Shown piece after piece: positions 33,318 to 42,306 of a stretch of DNA of 64,000 nucleotides. The DNA is from Symbiodinium natans (taxonomy: Eukaryota > Sar > Dinophyceae > Suessiales > Symbiodiniaceae), in the NCBI GenBank assembly GCA_905221605.1, contig CAJNDS010002360.1, forward strand, positions 306,001-370,000. The letters run 5' to 3'. The position numbers were made by a program, and so were the translations under genes. Positions within the stretch are counted from its first letter, which is position 1. Every line of letters begins with the position of its first letter. A model generated the notes under the pieces. That model saw only the letters and a list, made by a program, of their open reading frames with translations. It searched no databases and was not told where the DNA came from.

Positions 33318-33402
33318 GAAGGGGATATATCCTTTAACTAAGCAATGTACCAGGGGTCCTTAATATGATTTCAGGTATATTCCTTCGTTAAGGGGTATAC
33401 AG
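33318..33402. mobile_element. Fragment of family 5 element
   Basis: ATATATCCTTTAACTAAGC at one side and ATTCCTTCGTTAAGGGGTAT at the other, resembling the ends of 32755-32905. Confidence 0.45.
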
Positions 33403-33485
33403 GGTGGCTCTCTGGGTACGGTTCCCAAGTCCCAGGTCGTAAGCAGCAAGTGCAGGGGTGACGGGGGGCTGGGGGGAATCCTCCA

Positions 33486-33698
33486 GCTAAATGCCCTAAA
33501 ACCCAAAACCCTAAAACCCTAAACGTCCCTAAGCCCTAAACACCACAAACCCGAAACCCGAGACAACCTAGACGCTCTAGACACCCTAGACCCCCCCAAG
33601 ACACCCTAAACAGCCAACGCACCCTAAACACCCTAAACCCTAAACCCCAAACCCGAAACCCTAAACCCGCCTAAACCCTAAACCCTAAACCCAACCAG
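33486..33698 (-). repeat. Degenerate CCCTAAA array
   Basis: Many diverged heptamers (CCCTAGA, CCCTAAAC, CACCCTAA), less regular than other arrays, ending at the acceptor CCAACCAG. Confidence 0.85.
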
Positions 33699-33780
33699 AG
33701 TGCCAGCCGGGGGTCAAAGCTTCGTGGCGCAAAGGGGAACCAGGCATTTTCAGCTGCCGGCAAGTGCAGGGATGTGTGGG
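33699..33780 (+). CDS. Candidate exon, helical-repeat gene
   Basis: Acceptor CCAACCAG, donor GTTGAGGG. Two frames are open: one reads VPAGGQSFVAQRGTRH, the other is the one in phase with exon 34007-34117. Frame undecided. Confidence 0.35.
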
Positions 33781-33839
33781 GTTGAGGGTGTGTAGGGCTT
33801 GTGATGGGCTTGTTTCGGGGGTTGGCAAAGAAAGATTTC

Positions 33840-33998
33840 AAACCCTAAGCCCTAAACCCTGAACTCTAGGCCCCAAACCCTAAACCCAAAACCCTGAACC
33901 CTGAACCCTAAACCCTAAACCCTAAACCCTAAACCCTAAACCCTAAACCCTAAACCCTGAACCCTAAACCCTAAACCCTAAACCCTAAACCCTGGACC
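33840..33998 (-). repeat. CCCTAAA array
   Basis: About twenty heptamers with CCCTGAA variants, reaching the acceptor ACTCAG at 34006. Confidence 0.95.
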
Positions 33999-34006
33999 CA
34001 ACTCAG

Positions 34007-34117
34007 GAACGGCCTCGCCAAGTTCGGCTTCCGCGACGAGCTGCTCCTGCGGAGCCTCCTCCCGACCCTGCTGCGCCGAATAACGGAGAAGTCGAAATGG
34101 GAGGAGCCCCTCCTGGG
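34007..34117 (+). CDS. Exon of RAP/FASTK-like helical-repeat gene
   Basis: The clearest exon of the series. The frame reads GLAKFGFRDELLLRSLLP, TLLRRITEKSKWEE, PLLG: one helical hairpin of the type seen in FASTK/RAP-family heptatricopeptide or octotricopeptide proteins of alveolates and algae, which bind organelle RNA. Acceptor CTCAG, donor GTTTAGGG; two bases are left over and pair in phase with the next exon 34378-34420. Confidence 0.65.
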
Positions 34118-34240
34118 GTTTAGGGGTTCAGGGTTCAGGGTTTAGGGTTCAGGGTTTGGGGTTTAGGGTTTGGGGTTTAGGGTTTAGGGTTGAGGGTTTA
34201 GGGTTTAGGGTTTAGGGTTGAGGGTTGAGGGTTGAGGGTT
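34118..34240 (+). repeat. TTTAGGG array at intron start
   Basis: About seventeen heptamers with TTCAGGG, TTTGGGG and TTGAGGG variants. The first supplies the donor. Confidence 0.95.
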
Positions 34241-34314
34241 GCAAGGTTCTAAGACCCCCCAAAATCTCTACACGTTTTGCCCTGCCTCAACGCTGAAACC
34301 TGAGACCCTCAGAC

Positions 34315-34375
34315 CCCAAACCCTAAACCCTAAACCCTAAACCCTAAACTCTAAACCTAAACCCTAAACCCTACA
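34315..34375 (-). repeat. CCCTAAA array before exon
   Basis: About eight heptamers ending at the CTACAAG acceptor of exon 34378-34420. Confidence 0.95.
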
Positions 34376-34377
34376 AG

Positions 34378-34420
34378 CCCCAACTGCCTTCGAGCTCTTC
34401 AAACCCTGAGAGGATTCGGG
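34378..34420 (+). CDS. Exon of helical-repeat gene
   Basis: 43-bp exon reading PNCLRALQTLRGFG. It starts with one base and so completes the codon left by 34007-34117, and it ends in phase 0, matching the next exon. Donor GTTTCGGG, acceptor AAG. Confidence 0.6.
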
Positions 34421-34454
34421 GTTTCGGGTAAACCTACAGCCCTTTACAAATAAA

Positions 34455-34612
34455 CCCCTATAAACCCTAAACGCTAAACGCTAAACGCTAAACCCTAAAC
34501 CCTAAACCCTAAACCCTAAACCCCAAACCTTAAACCTTAAACCTTAAACCCTGAACCCTAAACCCTAAACCTTAAACCCTAAACCCTAAACCCTAAACCC
34601 CAAACCCTAACC
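34455..34612 (-). repeat. CCCTAAA array
   Basis: About twenty-two heptamers including runs of CGCTAAA and CCTTAAA variants, each locally homogeneous. Confidence 0.95.
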
Positions 34613-34665
34613 ATGCCTCAAGCCTCAAGTTCTGAACTTCGCCTTTGCCCGCGACCCTCGGCCAG

Positions 34666-34746
34666 GACTTGTCGCTCTTGGCGCTCTCGTACGCAAGGCG
34701 CCAGCCTCGGTTAACGGGAACTCGAAACCCTATGAAGCCCAAAAGG
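34666..34746 (+). CDS. Exon of helical-repeat gene
   Basis: After CGGCCAG the frame reads DLSLLALSYARRQPR and stays open to the donor GTTTAGGG (an earlier GT at 34710 is possible). DLSLLA-x-YAR is a typical helix A of RAP/FASTK-like repeats. Phase 0 at the start. Confidence 0.6.
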
Positions 34747-34921
34747 GTTTAGGGTTTAGGGTTGAGGGAGGGTTTAGGGTTTAGGGTTAGGGTTTAGGGT
34801 TTAGGGTTTAGGGTTTAGGGTTTAGGGTTTAGGGTTTAGGGTTTAGGGTTTAGGGTTCAGGGTTTAGGGTTTAGGGTTTAGGGTTTAGGGTTCAGGGTTT
34901 AGGGTTTAGGGTTTAGGGTTA
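34747..34921 (+). repeat. TTTAGGG array at intron start
   Basis: About twenty-four heptamers, nearly perfect, with a few TTCAGGG and one TTAGGG. Confidence 0.98.
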
Positions 34922-35443
34922 ACAACCTTGAACCCCTCAGAGCTCTGCAACCTACTCCCGAAACCCTAAACCCTGAACCCTGAAGAACCCTGCACCCCAA
35001 ACCCCCAAACCCCGAAACGTAGCCCCGAAACCATCGTCATGGGGATCTCCGGGCCCCTTTATCTTTGCAACAAGGGTGCACGCTGTTGGGCCCCGAACTT
35101 CCCCCAAACGCTTCAAGAAAGGAGCAAGGCAAGCCCGAAACCCTAAACCTTCAGCCCCCGAACCCGGAACCCTAAACCCTGAACCCTAGTACATATAAGG
35201 CGCCCCACCTTGAAGCTTTTGGGCTGATCTCGACTTGGTGGGATCCGCTTCAGGGATTCAGCTTGCTTGAGGACGGAAGGTTTAGGGCTGGTTGTTTGGG
35301 GGGCGGGGGGGGGGGGTGTAGGTTGTAGGGTTTACGTAAACCCTAAACCCTGCACGCTTAAACCCCAAGCCCCAAGATCCTGAGCGCTACGCTCTAAGCC
35401 CTAAGCTGGCGCCTCCCTCGGAGGCTGTCGGACCCCTCGCAAG

Positions 35444-35504
35444 CTTTGGTCTTCGATCGCATCATCGCCTCCTTGGTCCCGCGCCGCTCGGCGGGCAAGC
35501 AGGG
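35444..35504 (+). CDS. Exon of helical-repeat gene
   Basis: CTCGCAAG acceptor, frame LVFDRIIASLVPRRSAGK, donor GTTTGGG. Leucine-rich helix followed by a basic turn. Confidence 0.55.
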
Positions 35505-35733
35505 GTTTGGGAGCTTTCGGTGGCTTGGTTGGTAGGGTTGAGGGTTTGGGGTGTGGGGTTTAGGGTTTAGGGTTTGGGGCTTGGGGTTAGGGTTTAGGCT
35601 TTCGGGGCTGTTTAAGGGCAGGGCTGGACCCTATGTCCGAAAGATCCCTCAACCCTGTAAACTTCCCTCAGCCTCCGCTAGGCTGGCCCAAGTCACACCC
35701 GATCCCAAGTCAAACCATTCCTGTTCCTGTAAG

Positions 35734-35852
35734 GTATGGATCGCATCGATGATGGTCACGCGCTCTCCTTGCTGGCCATTGCCTTCACGCGCACCGCCAC
35801 GGGACGGTGCGCTGGAAAGGGGTGGGGGTGTGCCGAAGCGAGGAACCTAGAG
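35734..35852 (+). CDS. Exon of helical-repeat gene
   Basis: Frame reads MDRIDDGHALSLLAIAF, TRTATGRCAGKGWG and ends before GTTTCGGG. HALSLLAIAFTR matches the same helix A pattern as 34666-34746. Confidence 0.55.
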
Positions 35853-36225
35853 GTTTCGGGTTTAAGGTGATGTGCCCGAAACTTGGGCACTGTTCAGAAT
35901 AATTCGGGAGCACCCTCTTTCGGGCTTGCTGGGTTGAGTTCGATGAGTTTCATGTGATTGAGGATGCAGAGTTTAGGGCCGTTTAGGCCTTGGGGTTTGG
36001 GGTATAGGGTTTAGGGTAACCTGACCTGATCTCGAGCTTGTGGAAGAGGCCAGTAGGCCTACTCCCTTTGCAGTTTCACTTGCCTCCTCAGTACCTGCAA
36101 GAAGACTGTTACGTTATCAAGATCCTTGATTACCCGTCCACACATCCCTCCTCCCTTTGCTGAAGCCACAAGAGCCGGAACCAGGGAAGACGACGTCGAG
36201 TCTGCAGGCGCGCAGTTGCAAGCCC

Positions 36226-36385
36226 TAAACCCTCAACTTAAATCGTAAACCCTAAACCCTAAACCCTAAACCCTAAACCCTAAACCCTGAACCCTAAACC
36301 CTAAACCCTAAACCCTAAACCCTAAACCCTAAACCCTAAACCCTAAACCCTAAACCCTAAGCCCTAAACCCTAAACCCTAAGCCA
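36226..36385 (-). repeat. CCCTAAA array
   Basis: About twenty-two heptamers, mostly perfect. Confidence 0.98.
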
Positions 36386-36454
36386 GAACCCCAGCTCAGC
36401 GAGACTCGGCTTCATGTCGGGGAGATCCGGTGTCGGACCGCAAGCCCACAGGAT

Positions 36455-36684
36455 GCCCTAAACCCTAAACCCTAAACCCTAAACCCTAAACCCTAAACCC
36501 TAAACCCTAAACCCTAAACCCTAAACCCTAAACCCTAAACCCTAAACCCTAAACCCTAAACCCTAAACCCTAAACCCTAAACCCTAAACCCTAACCCCGA
36601 AACCCTAACCCCTAAACCCTAAACCCTAAACCCTAAACCCTAAACCCTAAACCCTAAACCCTAAACCCTAAACCCTAAACCCTC
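36455..36684 (-). repeat. CCCTAAA array
   Basis: About thirty-two heptamers, nearly all perfect; one of the longest canonical arrays in the window. A 70-bp non-repeat island separates it from the preceding array. Confidence 0.98.
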
Positions 36685-36743
36685 GGCCCCAAACCTGCGG
36701 CCCTGAGGCTTGGAGTTTCAGCTGGTCCGCAGAACTACATGGG

Positions 36744-36835
36744 AGGATGTCCGAAAAATCCAGGTACCCCAAAGTACAACAATCCTGTTGACAAGAACCC
36801 CCCAAAAAGGGTACCCCTATGTTCGGAACCCTAAA
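36744..36835. mobile_element. MITE-like element, family 4 copy
   Basis: Contains AACCCCCCAAAAAGGGTACCCC in two parts and a TGTTCGGAACCC end; aligned by eye with 31935-32047. Confidence 0.6.
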
Positions 36836-37127
36836 TGCAGTCTTTGGGGTTGAGTAGGGGATTTTCCGGGATCCGGGTTGGGGTGGCAGCCCGGCGAGGC
36901 GACTCCAAGCCTTTCGCAGAAGACTTGCTGCAGCCGCTCTTCCTCCCGACCCAGGCGGGCGCCCTGAGGGAACGAAGAGAAACGGGGCGAGCTCTTTGTG
37001 ACTCAGTCTACTTAGTATCCCCTGCAAACCCTCTTATGATCCCATAACCAACCTTGCTAACCCTACTTACTAAATCAAAAAGGCCTCCAAGTCTAAAATA
37101 GCCCTCTATGTCGAGAGGTCCCGGCAG

Positions 37128-37193
37128 AAGTCGAGATCTCCAACCGCGCGTTCGTGGAAGTCTTGCTGGAGCAGTGTGTGCGCCCGAGGAAGG
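37128..37193 (+). CDS. Exon of helical-repeat gene
   Basis: CCGGCAG acceptor. Frame reads VEISNRAFVEVLLEQC and VRPRK, one base left over, GC donor. Joins 37352-37428 in phase. Confidence 0.55.
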
Positions 37194-37229
37194 GCGCCCG
37201 AAACCCCCAAAAAACCCCAACCCCCCCTT

Positions 37230-37312
37230 TAGACCCTAGACCCTAGACCCTAGACCCTAGACCCTAAACCCTAAACCCTAAACCCTAAACCCTAAACCCT
37301 AAACCCTTCAAA
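37230..37312 (-). repeat. CCCTAGA then CCCTAAA array
   Basis: Five CCCTAGA units followed by canonical CCCTAAA units, before exon 37352-37428. Confidence 0.95.
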
Positions 37313-37351
37313 TTCAAACCCTAAGCTCCCCCATGAAGCCTGCAAGCCCAG

Positions 37352-37428
37352 GTGAGCGACACATCTTCTCCTTCAAGGGCTCTGACGCCGCTTTCCTGCA
37401 CTCTGAGGTCATCGAGGTCTTCCTTAGG
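37352..37428 (+). CDS. Exon of helical-repeat gene
   Basis: AGCCCAG acceptor. Frame reads ERHIFSFKGSDAAFLH and SEVIEVFLR, ends in phase 0 at GTTTAGGG. Confidence 0.6.
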
Positions 37429-37494
37429 GTTTAGGGTTTAGGGTTTAGGGTTTAGGGCTTAGGGTTTAGGGTTTAGGGTTTAGGGTTTAGGGTT
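37429..37494 (+). repeat. TTTAGGG array inside a 93-bp intron
   Basis: Nine heptamers fill most of the intron 37429-37521. It ends ACCCCCCAG and has no CCCTAAA arm, so it is an exception to the paired-arm pattern. Confidence 0.95.
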
Positions 37495-37521
37495 TCATCT
37501 AACCAACCGCTGACCCCCCAG

Positions 37522-37595
37522 GTGCTGCACCTGTGCCTGGCCTTGGCGAACTTGGTTCGCACTGGCAACGAAGACGCCATCGCGCTGGGCGCTTG
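37522..37595 (+). CDS. Exon of helical-repeat gene
   Basis: Phase 0 start after CCCCCAG: VLHLCLALANLVRTGN, EDAIALGA, then donor GTTTAGGG. Directly continues 37352-37428. Confidence 0.6.
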
Positions 37596-37645
37596 GTTTA
37601 GGGTCTAGGGTTTAGGGTTTAGGGTTTAGGGTTTAGGGTTTAGAA
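37596..37645 (+). repeat. TTTAGGG array at intron start
   Basis: Seven heptamers from the donor. Confidence 0.95.
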
Positions 37646-37950
37646 GGCTTTCAGATTCGAGGTTGGCTATTGGTCCTATTGGGTCCCTTACGTCCTTCTG
37701 AAATGGGGTTTCAGCCACTGAAGCGGGGAATGTCCTGAAAGTAGGCTTTGCTTACTTGGGGGTTCTTGTAAGGTTTGGAGTCTTTGGATACAAAATACAG
37801 CAATGGCATCCCCCCCCAAAGCCTAAACCCCAAGCCCCCAACCACCCTTTATTTTGAGTTATTGTTACAGATCACAGAACGGTTTAGGGTTTAGGGTTTA
37901 GGGTTTAGGGTTTAGGGCAGATGAGAGAAGCCCGAAGCTCCCTCTAGCAG

Positions 37951-38030
37951 CTCAGCGTGCCCAGACCTCGGCTCATCCCGCGGCTGTGCAAGCGCCTGGA
38001 GGCGCCCCCTTGCCCCGAAAGGGCGGGGAG
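37951..38030 (+). CDS. Exon of helical-repeat gene
   Basis: CTAGCAG acceptor; LSVPRPRLIPRLCKRLE, APPCPERAG, donor GTGGTTTGGGGG. RLIPRLCKRL is a typical amphipathic helix of the series. The phase with the preceding exon is unresolved. Confidence 0.45.
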
Positions 38031-38033
38031 GTG

Positions 38034-38126
38034 GTTTGGGGGTTTGGGGGTTTGGGGGTTTGGGGGTTTGGGGGTTTGGGGGTTTGGGGGTTTGGGGGTT
38101 TGGGGGTTTGGGGGTTTGGGTTGGGG
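38034..38126 (+). repeat. TTTGGGGG octamer array
   Basis: Eleven TTTGGGGG octamers in tandem. It is the only 8-bp telomere-like array in the window and starts at an intron 5' end. Confidence 0.97.
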
Positions 38127-38529
38127 GTTTGGTTTTTCTTCTTTTGGTTCCTAGCCCTCTCGGCGCGCACAAGAAAAGCACAGCAGTCCTTCAGCCAAGC
38201 AAGGAGCCCTGCAATGTACAGTGTACAGGGACGGCCCGCAGGTGCAGGAAACATTCGTTGCCGAGTGCCTGGAACATAAGCGTTGCACAACGGTGGTCGC
38301 AGCCTTTCACGCCGAGGCTCAGAGATTAGCCGGTGGCCCAAAATAACCCGGAAGCCCCAAGACTCGCAAACTTACAGGCTTAAGCCCCAAAGCTTCCAAA
38401 CCTGAAGCAAATCTAAGCCCCAAGGCCCAAAGCCTTAAAGCCTAAAAGCCCAAGAGTCCTAAACCCCAAAAGTTCTGAACCCTACAAGCCTGCTACTTAA
38501 GGGGGCCCCCAAAACCAACAGAAACCTTA

Positions 38530-38604
38530 AACCCCAAACCCTAAACCCTAAACCCTAAACCCTAAACCCTAAACCCTAAACCCTAAACCCTAAACCCTAA
38601 ACCC
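38530..38604 (-). repeat. CCCTAAA array before exon
   Basis: Ten heptamers, just upstream of exon 38625-38706. Confidence 0.97.
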
Positions 38605-38624
38605 GAAAAATGTGCACGCACGAG

Positions 38625-38706
38625 GTGCTCTACTACGACCTCGTGCCAGGGCAGTTCGTTCGCTTCCTGGAGCTCTTTCCCCTCCTGCCGGAAGTGGAGG
38701 CCAAGG
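38625..38706 (+). CDS. Exon of helical-repeat gene
   Basis: GCACGAG acceptor. Frame VLYYDLVPGQFVRFLE, LFPLLPEVEAK, donor GTTGGC. The frame would run to a stop at 38749 if unspliced. Confidence 0.5.
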
Positions 38707-38904
38707 GTTGGCAGAGCCTCCGATCTCCCTTCAACCAGGGCTCCTGACATCCTTTATATGAAGCAGGGTTTATCTTGCTGTTGTTGCTGAGTGTATATAG
38801 GGTTTCCTTACTCGTGTTTGTGACTGTGTGTATGTATATATATATGTATATATGTATAGAGGGCGTTTCTGGGGATATCAAAAGCAATATGAACCCTACT
38901 TCAG

Positions 38905-38995
38905 AAAAAGCAATCGCCTTCGAATTTGCTTGGGAGGCCAAGTGTGGCCCTCGCATGCTGGATGAGTTGGTGTACCGCGCACGGGAGCTGATGCC
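38905..38995 (+). CDS. Exon of helical-repeat gene
   Basis: CTACTTCAG acceptor. Frame KAIAFEFAWEAKCGPR and MLDELVYRARELMP, with a GC donor proposed near 38996. Upstream intron carries a short (TA)n tract. Confidence 0.5.
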
Positions 38996-39039
38996 CAAGC
39001 CGCAATCTCAACGCCGACCATCTCTACCCCTAAGCCCTA

Positions 39040-39130
39040 AGACTCTAAACCCCAAATCCTAAATCCTAAATCCTACATCCTAAATCCTAAATCCTGAACC
39101 CTAAAAGGTAAATCCTAAATCCTAAACCGC
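39040..39130 (-). repeat. CCTAAAT array
   Basis: About ten CCTAAAT heptamers, a distinct single-base variant of CCCTAAA in tandem. Confidence 0.9.
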
Positions 39131-39359
39131 TTAAGGAACGCTGGGCAACTTCTTCTTTTGAGTGGCATGGGCGTCTTTCTTTCCTCAGCTTGAGGCGCCC
39201 TAGACCTGAACCCCTAAACCCTGAAAACCGAAAACCCACACCCCTCTAAACCCGGGACCCTGAACCCCTGAAACCCTACTTTCCTCAACCCTGAAGCCCC
39301 CGTACTTCCCTAAACCCTCAACGCTGAGCCCAAAGCCCTGAACCTTGGAATCCGCCGAG

Positions 39360-39418
39360 GTCCTGCCTGCCCATGCTCCGCGCCTCACTTCGGCTGAAGC
39401 ATGCCATGGGCTTAAAGG
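39360..39418 (+). CDS. Candidate exon, helical-repeat gene
   Basis: CGCCGAG acceptor; VLPAHAPRLTSAEACH then GLK, donor GTTGAGGG. Confidence 0.4.
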
Positions 39419-39757
39419 GTTGAGGGTTCAAGGGTTCAGGTTTTAGGGTTCATGAGGTTCAAGAGTTTAGGTCAAGGGTTTAGGTCAAGGGTTCAGGGTT
39501 TAGGCTGGCTTCATGTTCGGCGCCACAAAAGGAGCCGGCCCCTATTGTTGAGGGGGGGAGGAGCAGCATCTGGGATTGTTCCCAGAAGTCTGATCAGTCC
39601 GAACCCCCCTGTGGTGGAGTGTTCCTCCTTCCAGTTGGGCTTCCCTGAGGTCGCGGGAAGGACCCTGAACCCTCAACCCTGAACCCTAAGCCCCCTAAAC
39701 CCCTACGCCCCAAAACTAAACCGTAACCCTACTACTCTGAGCAAATCCTACCAGCAG

Positions 39758-39816
39758 CCTCCCAAGCGGTCCAGGCCCGAGGCCAGTCTGTGGCCGCGTG
39801 GCGGCTGACGCGGCAG
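39758..39816 (+). CDS. Candidate exon, helical-repeat gene
   Basis: CCAGCAG acceptor; SQAVQARGQSVAAWRLTRQ, donor GTGGGTTGG. Confidence 0.45.
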
Positions 39817-39885
39817 GTGGGTTGGGCCCGGGGTTCAGGGCTTGGTTTAGGGCTTCATGGGGTCGAAGAGGCTGATCCTCAGAAT

Positions 39886-40160
39886 CCCCCCCTACATCCT
39901 CCATAAATTCCCCTAAATCCCCCCTAAATCCTCCTTAAATTCCCTTAAATCCTCCCTTAAATTGCTGAGATCCCCCCCTAAATCCTCCTTATGTTCCCTT
40001 ATATCATCCTCCCGAAGTCCTTTTGAAATCCCCTAGATCCCTCCTTAAATTTCCTGAGACCCCCCCCCTAAATCCTCCTAGTTCCCTAAGATCCCCTAAA
40101 TCCTCCTTAAATCCCCCCTAAATCCTCCTTAGATTCCCCTCAATCCCTCCTGAAATCCCC
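39886..40160 (-). repeat. CCTAAATCC/CCTTAAATT satellite
   Basis: Degenerate 15-25-bp units of CCCCTAAATCCTCC and TTAAATTCCC, leading into a canonical CCCTAAA array. It looks like a telomere-derived array that acquired a higher-order period. Confidence 0.85.
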
Positions 40161-40166
40161 TCCCCC

Positions 40167-40252
40167 TAAACTCCTAAACCCTAAACCCTAAACCCTAAAC
40201 CCTAAACCCTAAACCCTAAACCCTAAACCCTAAACCCTAAACCCTAAACCCT
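40167..40252 (-). repeat. CCCTAAA array before exon
   Basis: Twelve heptamers and three CTCCAAACC units, before exon 40281-40356. Confidence 0.97.
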
Positions 40253-40280
40253 CCAAACCCTCCAAACCCTCCGCGGCAAG

Positions 40281-40356
40281 GACGCGTCTCTTGGCGGCCC
40301 GGCAGTGCTGTCGGCCACGGAGTCGGGCTCGGGACCTTGGAGTGGGAACGGCTGCG
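40281..40356 (+). CDS. Exon flanked by inverted telomere arrays
   Basis: CGGCAAG acceptor; DASLGGPAVLSATESG and GPWSGNGC, one base left, donor GTTTAGGG. Joins 40523-40559 in phase across a 166-bp intron. Confidence 0.5.
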
Positions 40357-40448
40357 GTTTAGGGTTTAGGGTTTAGGGTTTAGGGTTTAGGGTTTGGGTT
40401 TAGGGTTTAGGGTTTAGGGTTTAGGGTTTAGGGTTTAGGGTTTAGGGG
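40357..40448 (+). repeat. TTTAGGG array at intron start
   Basis: Thirteen heptamers, starting at the donor. Confidence 0.97.
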
Positions 40449-40522
40449 TTAAAGGGCCGATGCCTAAACCGCTGGGGGGGGGGGAATGGGTCGCGGGCGC
40501 GTGGCTGTAGGACGCCACACAG

Positions 40523-40559
40523 CCGGCGTATTGGAGGATCTCTTACGGAGGCTCTTGGG
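40523..40559 (+). CDS. Exon of helical-repeat gene
   Basis: CACACAG acceptor; GVLEDLLRRLL in phase with the previous exon; donor GTTGAGGG. Confidence 0.55.
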
Positions 40560-40693
40560 GTTGAGGGTTAGGAGCACGAATGAAAGCCCTAAACCCTGAA
40601 CCCTAAACCCCCGAACCCTGAACCCCAAAGTCCTAAAACCTTTCTACCATTACCCAAGAAGGGGGGCCCTGAAGACAACTTGCCTGAGGCGAG

Positions 40694-40740
40694 GTTGCCG
40701 AGATGTTGGTCCAGGTGGCGCTGCCGCACAGGAGCACAGG
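40694..40740 (+). CDS. Candidate exon, helical-repeat gene
   Basis: AGGCGAG acceptor; VAEMLVQVALPHRST, donor GTTTTTGGGG. Phase with 40523-40559 does not match, so an exon may be missing. Confidence 0.4.
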
Positions 40741-41033
40741 GTTTTTGGGGGCTCAGGGTCTGGGCTCCAGTGTTTTTTCGCCACTGGAGTGCGCCCTGTC
40801 AGCACTTGGGTTTTAACCCCCCCCCCCGGCCCCCACGTAGAAACTCGAGATTGGCTGACAAGTCAGATGTGGGCTTTCTAGGGTCTGAAGGTTGAACCTA
40901 AATCTCTTCTGTGTCAGATGAGCGGTCAGTTCTCTGGGTAGATGCTTCGAGGCCTTCCATCTACTTAAAAACCAAACCCCCGAACCCTAAACCCCAAAAA
41001 GGAAGCCCAAACCCCAAAAACCCTAAGACCCTG

Positions 41034-41130
41034 CCCTAAACCCTAAACCCTAAACCCTAAACCCTAAACCCTAAACCCTAAACCCTAAACCCTAAACCCT
41101 AAACCCTAAACCCTAAACCCTAAACCCGAA
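41034..41130 (-). repeat. CCCTAAA array before exon
   Basis: Fourteen heptamers upstream of exon 41164-41225. Confidence 0.97.
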
Positions 41131-41163
41131 CCCCTAAAGTGCGTCAACGTTTTGGTTTCCAAG

Positions 41164-41225
41164 CGGGCCGCGCGACAGGACCGACTCGGGAGCTGACGAG
41201 CCAGCAGCTGCAGGCAGGGAGCATG
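41164..41225 (+). CDS. Exon of helical-repeat gene
   Basis: TTCCAAG acceptor; GRATGPTRELTSQQLQAGSM. The donor appears to be GCTTAGGG, a telomere-like heptamer with GC in place of GT. ELTSQQL is a typical inter-helix motif in RAP/FASTK-like repeats. Confidence 0.5.
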
Positions 41226-41257
41226 GCTTAGGGTTTAGGGTTTAGGGTTTAGATGCT

Positions 41258-41500
41258 CGGCTTGGAGGTTCATGGTACTTATTAACCAATTATAACTGTA
41301 CTAACTAGGGCTTAGGGCTTAGGGTTTAGGGTTTAGGGTTTAGGGTTTAGGGTTTAGGGTTTAGGGTTTATTTGCCAATTATACCTGTACCTATAACCCA
41401 CTTACAAGCCCCTTAAGTGCCCTAATATGGTTATAAGTGCAGTTAGAAGTTAGAAGTACAGTGATAATGGGTTAATAAGTACCATGAACGTCCAAGGGGT
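41258..41500. mobile_element. Family 1 MITE with telomere array inside
   Basis: Left end CTTGGAGGTTCATGGTACTT, right end AAGTACCATGAACGTCCAAG. A TTTAGGG array (41307-41370) interrupts the body. CCAATTATAACTGTAC lies just before the array and CCAATTATACCTGTAC just after it, a flanking duplication. Confidence 0.85.
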
Positions 41501-41504
41501 GTTT

Positions 41505-42060
41505 GCGGTTTGCGTTTATCCGAGAGAACAGCCATACGCGTATGTGTACATGCAGACATGCAGATGTACCGGTGTATGTACAGTATGGTGAATTATTATG
41601 TATGTGCATATTCATACGCATATGCATATGCATATATATATATATATGTATATGTATCTATGCTCTGTTTAAGCTTGTTTCTTAATGTTGTGTAAGTTTC
41701 TTGTCTTTCCAAGAGTATCTATTGTCTTTGCAATACGCACAAGACAGTGCTATAGTTTGATCCGTACGGCATGGTATCTTACTAGCTGTATCCGGTTCCA
41801 ACAGCGTAACAGTGTACGAAATGTTTTCAATGGTCCGTCCTTGTTGTTTCATTGCACTTGTAGTCGCACTACTTATCCTCTTTAAGAAGTACCTGTGCTT
41901 TGAGACGGGGGAGCATGGGTCGACATGCTTGGGCGTGGAGCTTGCAGGCTGGAGAAGCACTGCAGGTTGCGTAGAGCCCTTTGCCAGGAAGACATCCTCA
42001 GACACACAACAGCTTGGTGGCATATGATTTATATATGACTTGGGACTCAGGGTTTTGTTT
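41505..42060. other. AT-rich intronic stretch
   Basis: (TA)n-rich segment at 41560-41660, then ordinary DNA with several overlapping open frames and no convincing exon. Confidence 0.35.
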
Positions 42061-42100
42061 TGTCGCCTTCCTTTTTCGGCGAAGTGGTGTTGCTTGGCAG

Positions 42101-42154
42101 GTGATGCGAGGGACAGTGACGTACTGCTTTGGGAGGCAGGAGCGACGTGCGAGG
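42101..42154 (+). CDS. Candidate exon
   Basis: GCTTGGCAG acceptor; DARDSDVLLWEAGATCE, donor GTCCAT. Confidence 0.4.
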
Positions 42155-42258
42155 GTCCATCACCCTAAGCCACAGGGCCCTGCTGCACACCCGAATCCTT
42201 CCCACGACCCCCGAACCCGAAGCCCGAAGCCCGAAAATCCGTGGCATATCTGCTCTAG

Positions 42259-42306
42259 GAGTGGCTCGTCTTTCTCGTTGATCCCAAGCCTCACCCTCCC
42301 CATGGG
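42259..42306 (+). CDS. Candidate exon
   Basis: CTGCTCTAG acceptor; EWLVFLVDPKPHPPHG (phase 0 both ends), donor GTCTGG. Confidence 0.4.

Noticed and set aside
36455-36684. Long perfect CCCTAAA array as a chromosome end
   Set aside because: Unique exon-bearing sequence continues on both sides and orientation alternates along the window, so these are interstitial arrays.
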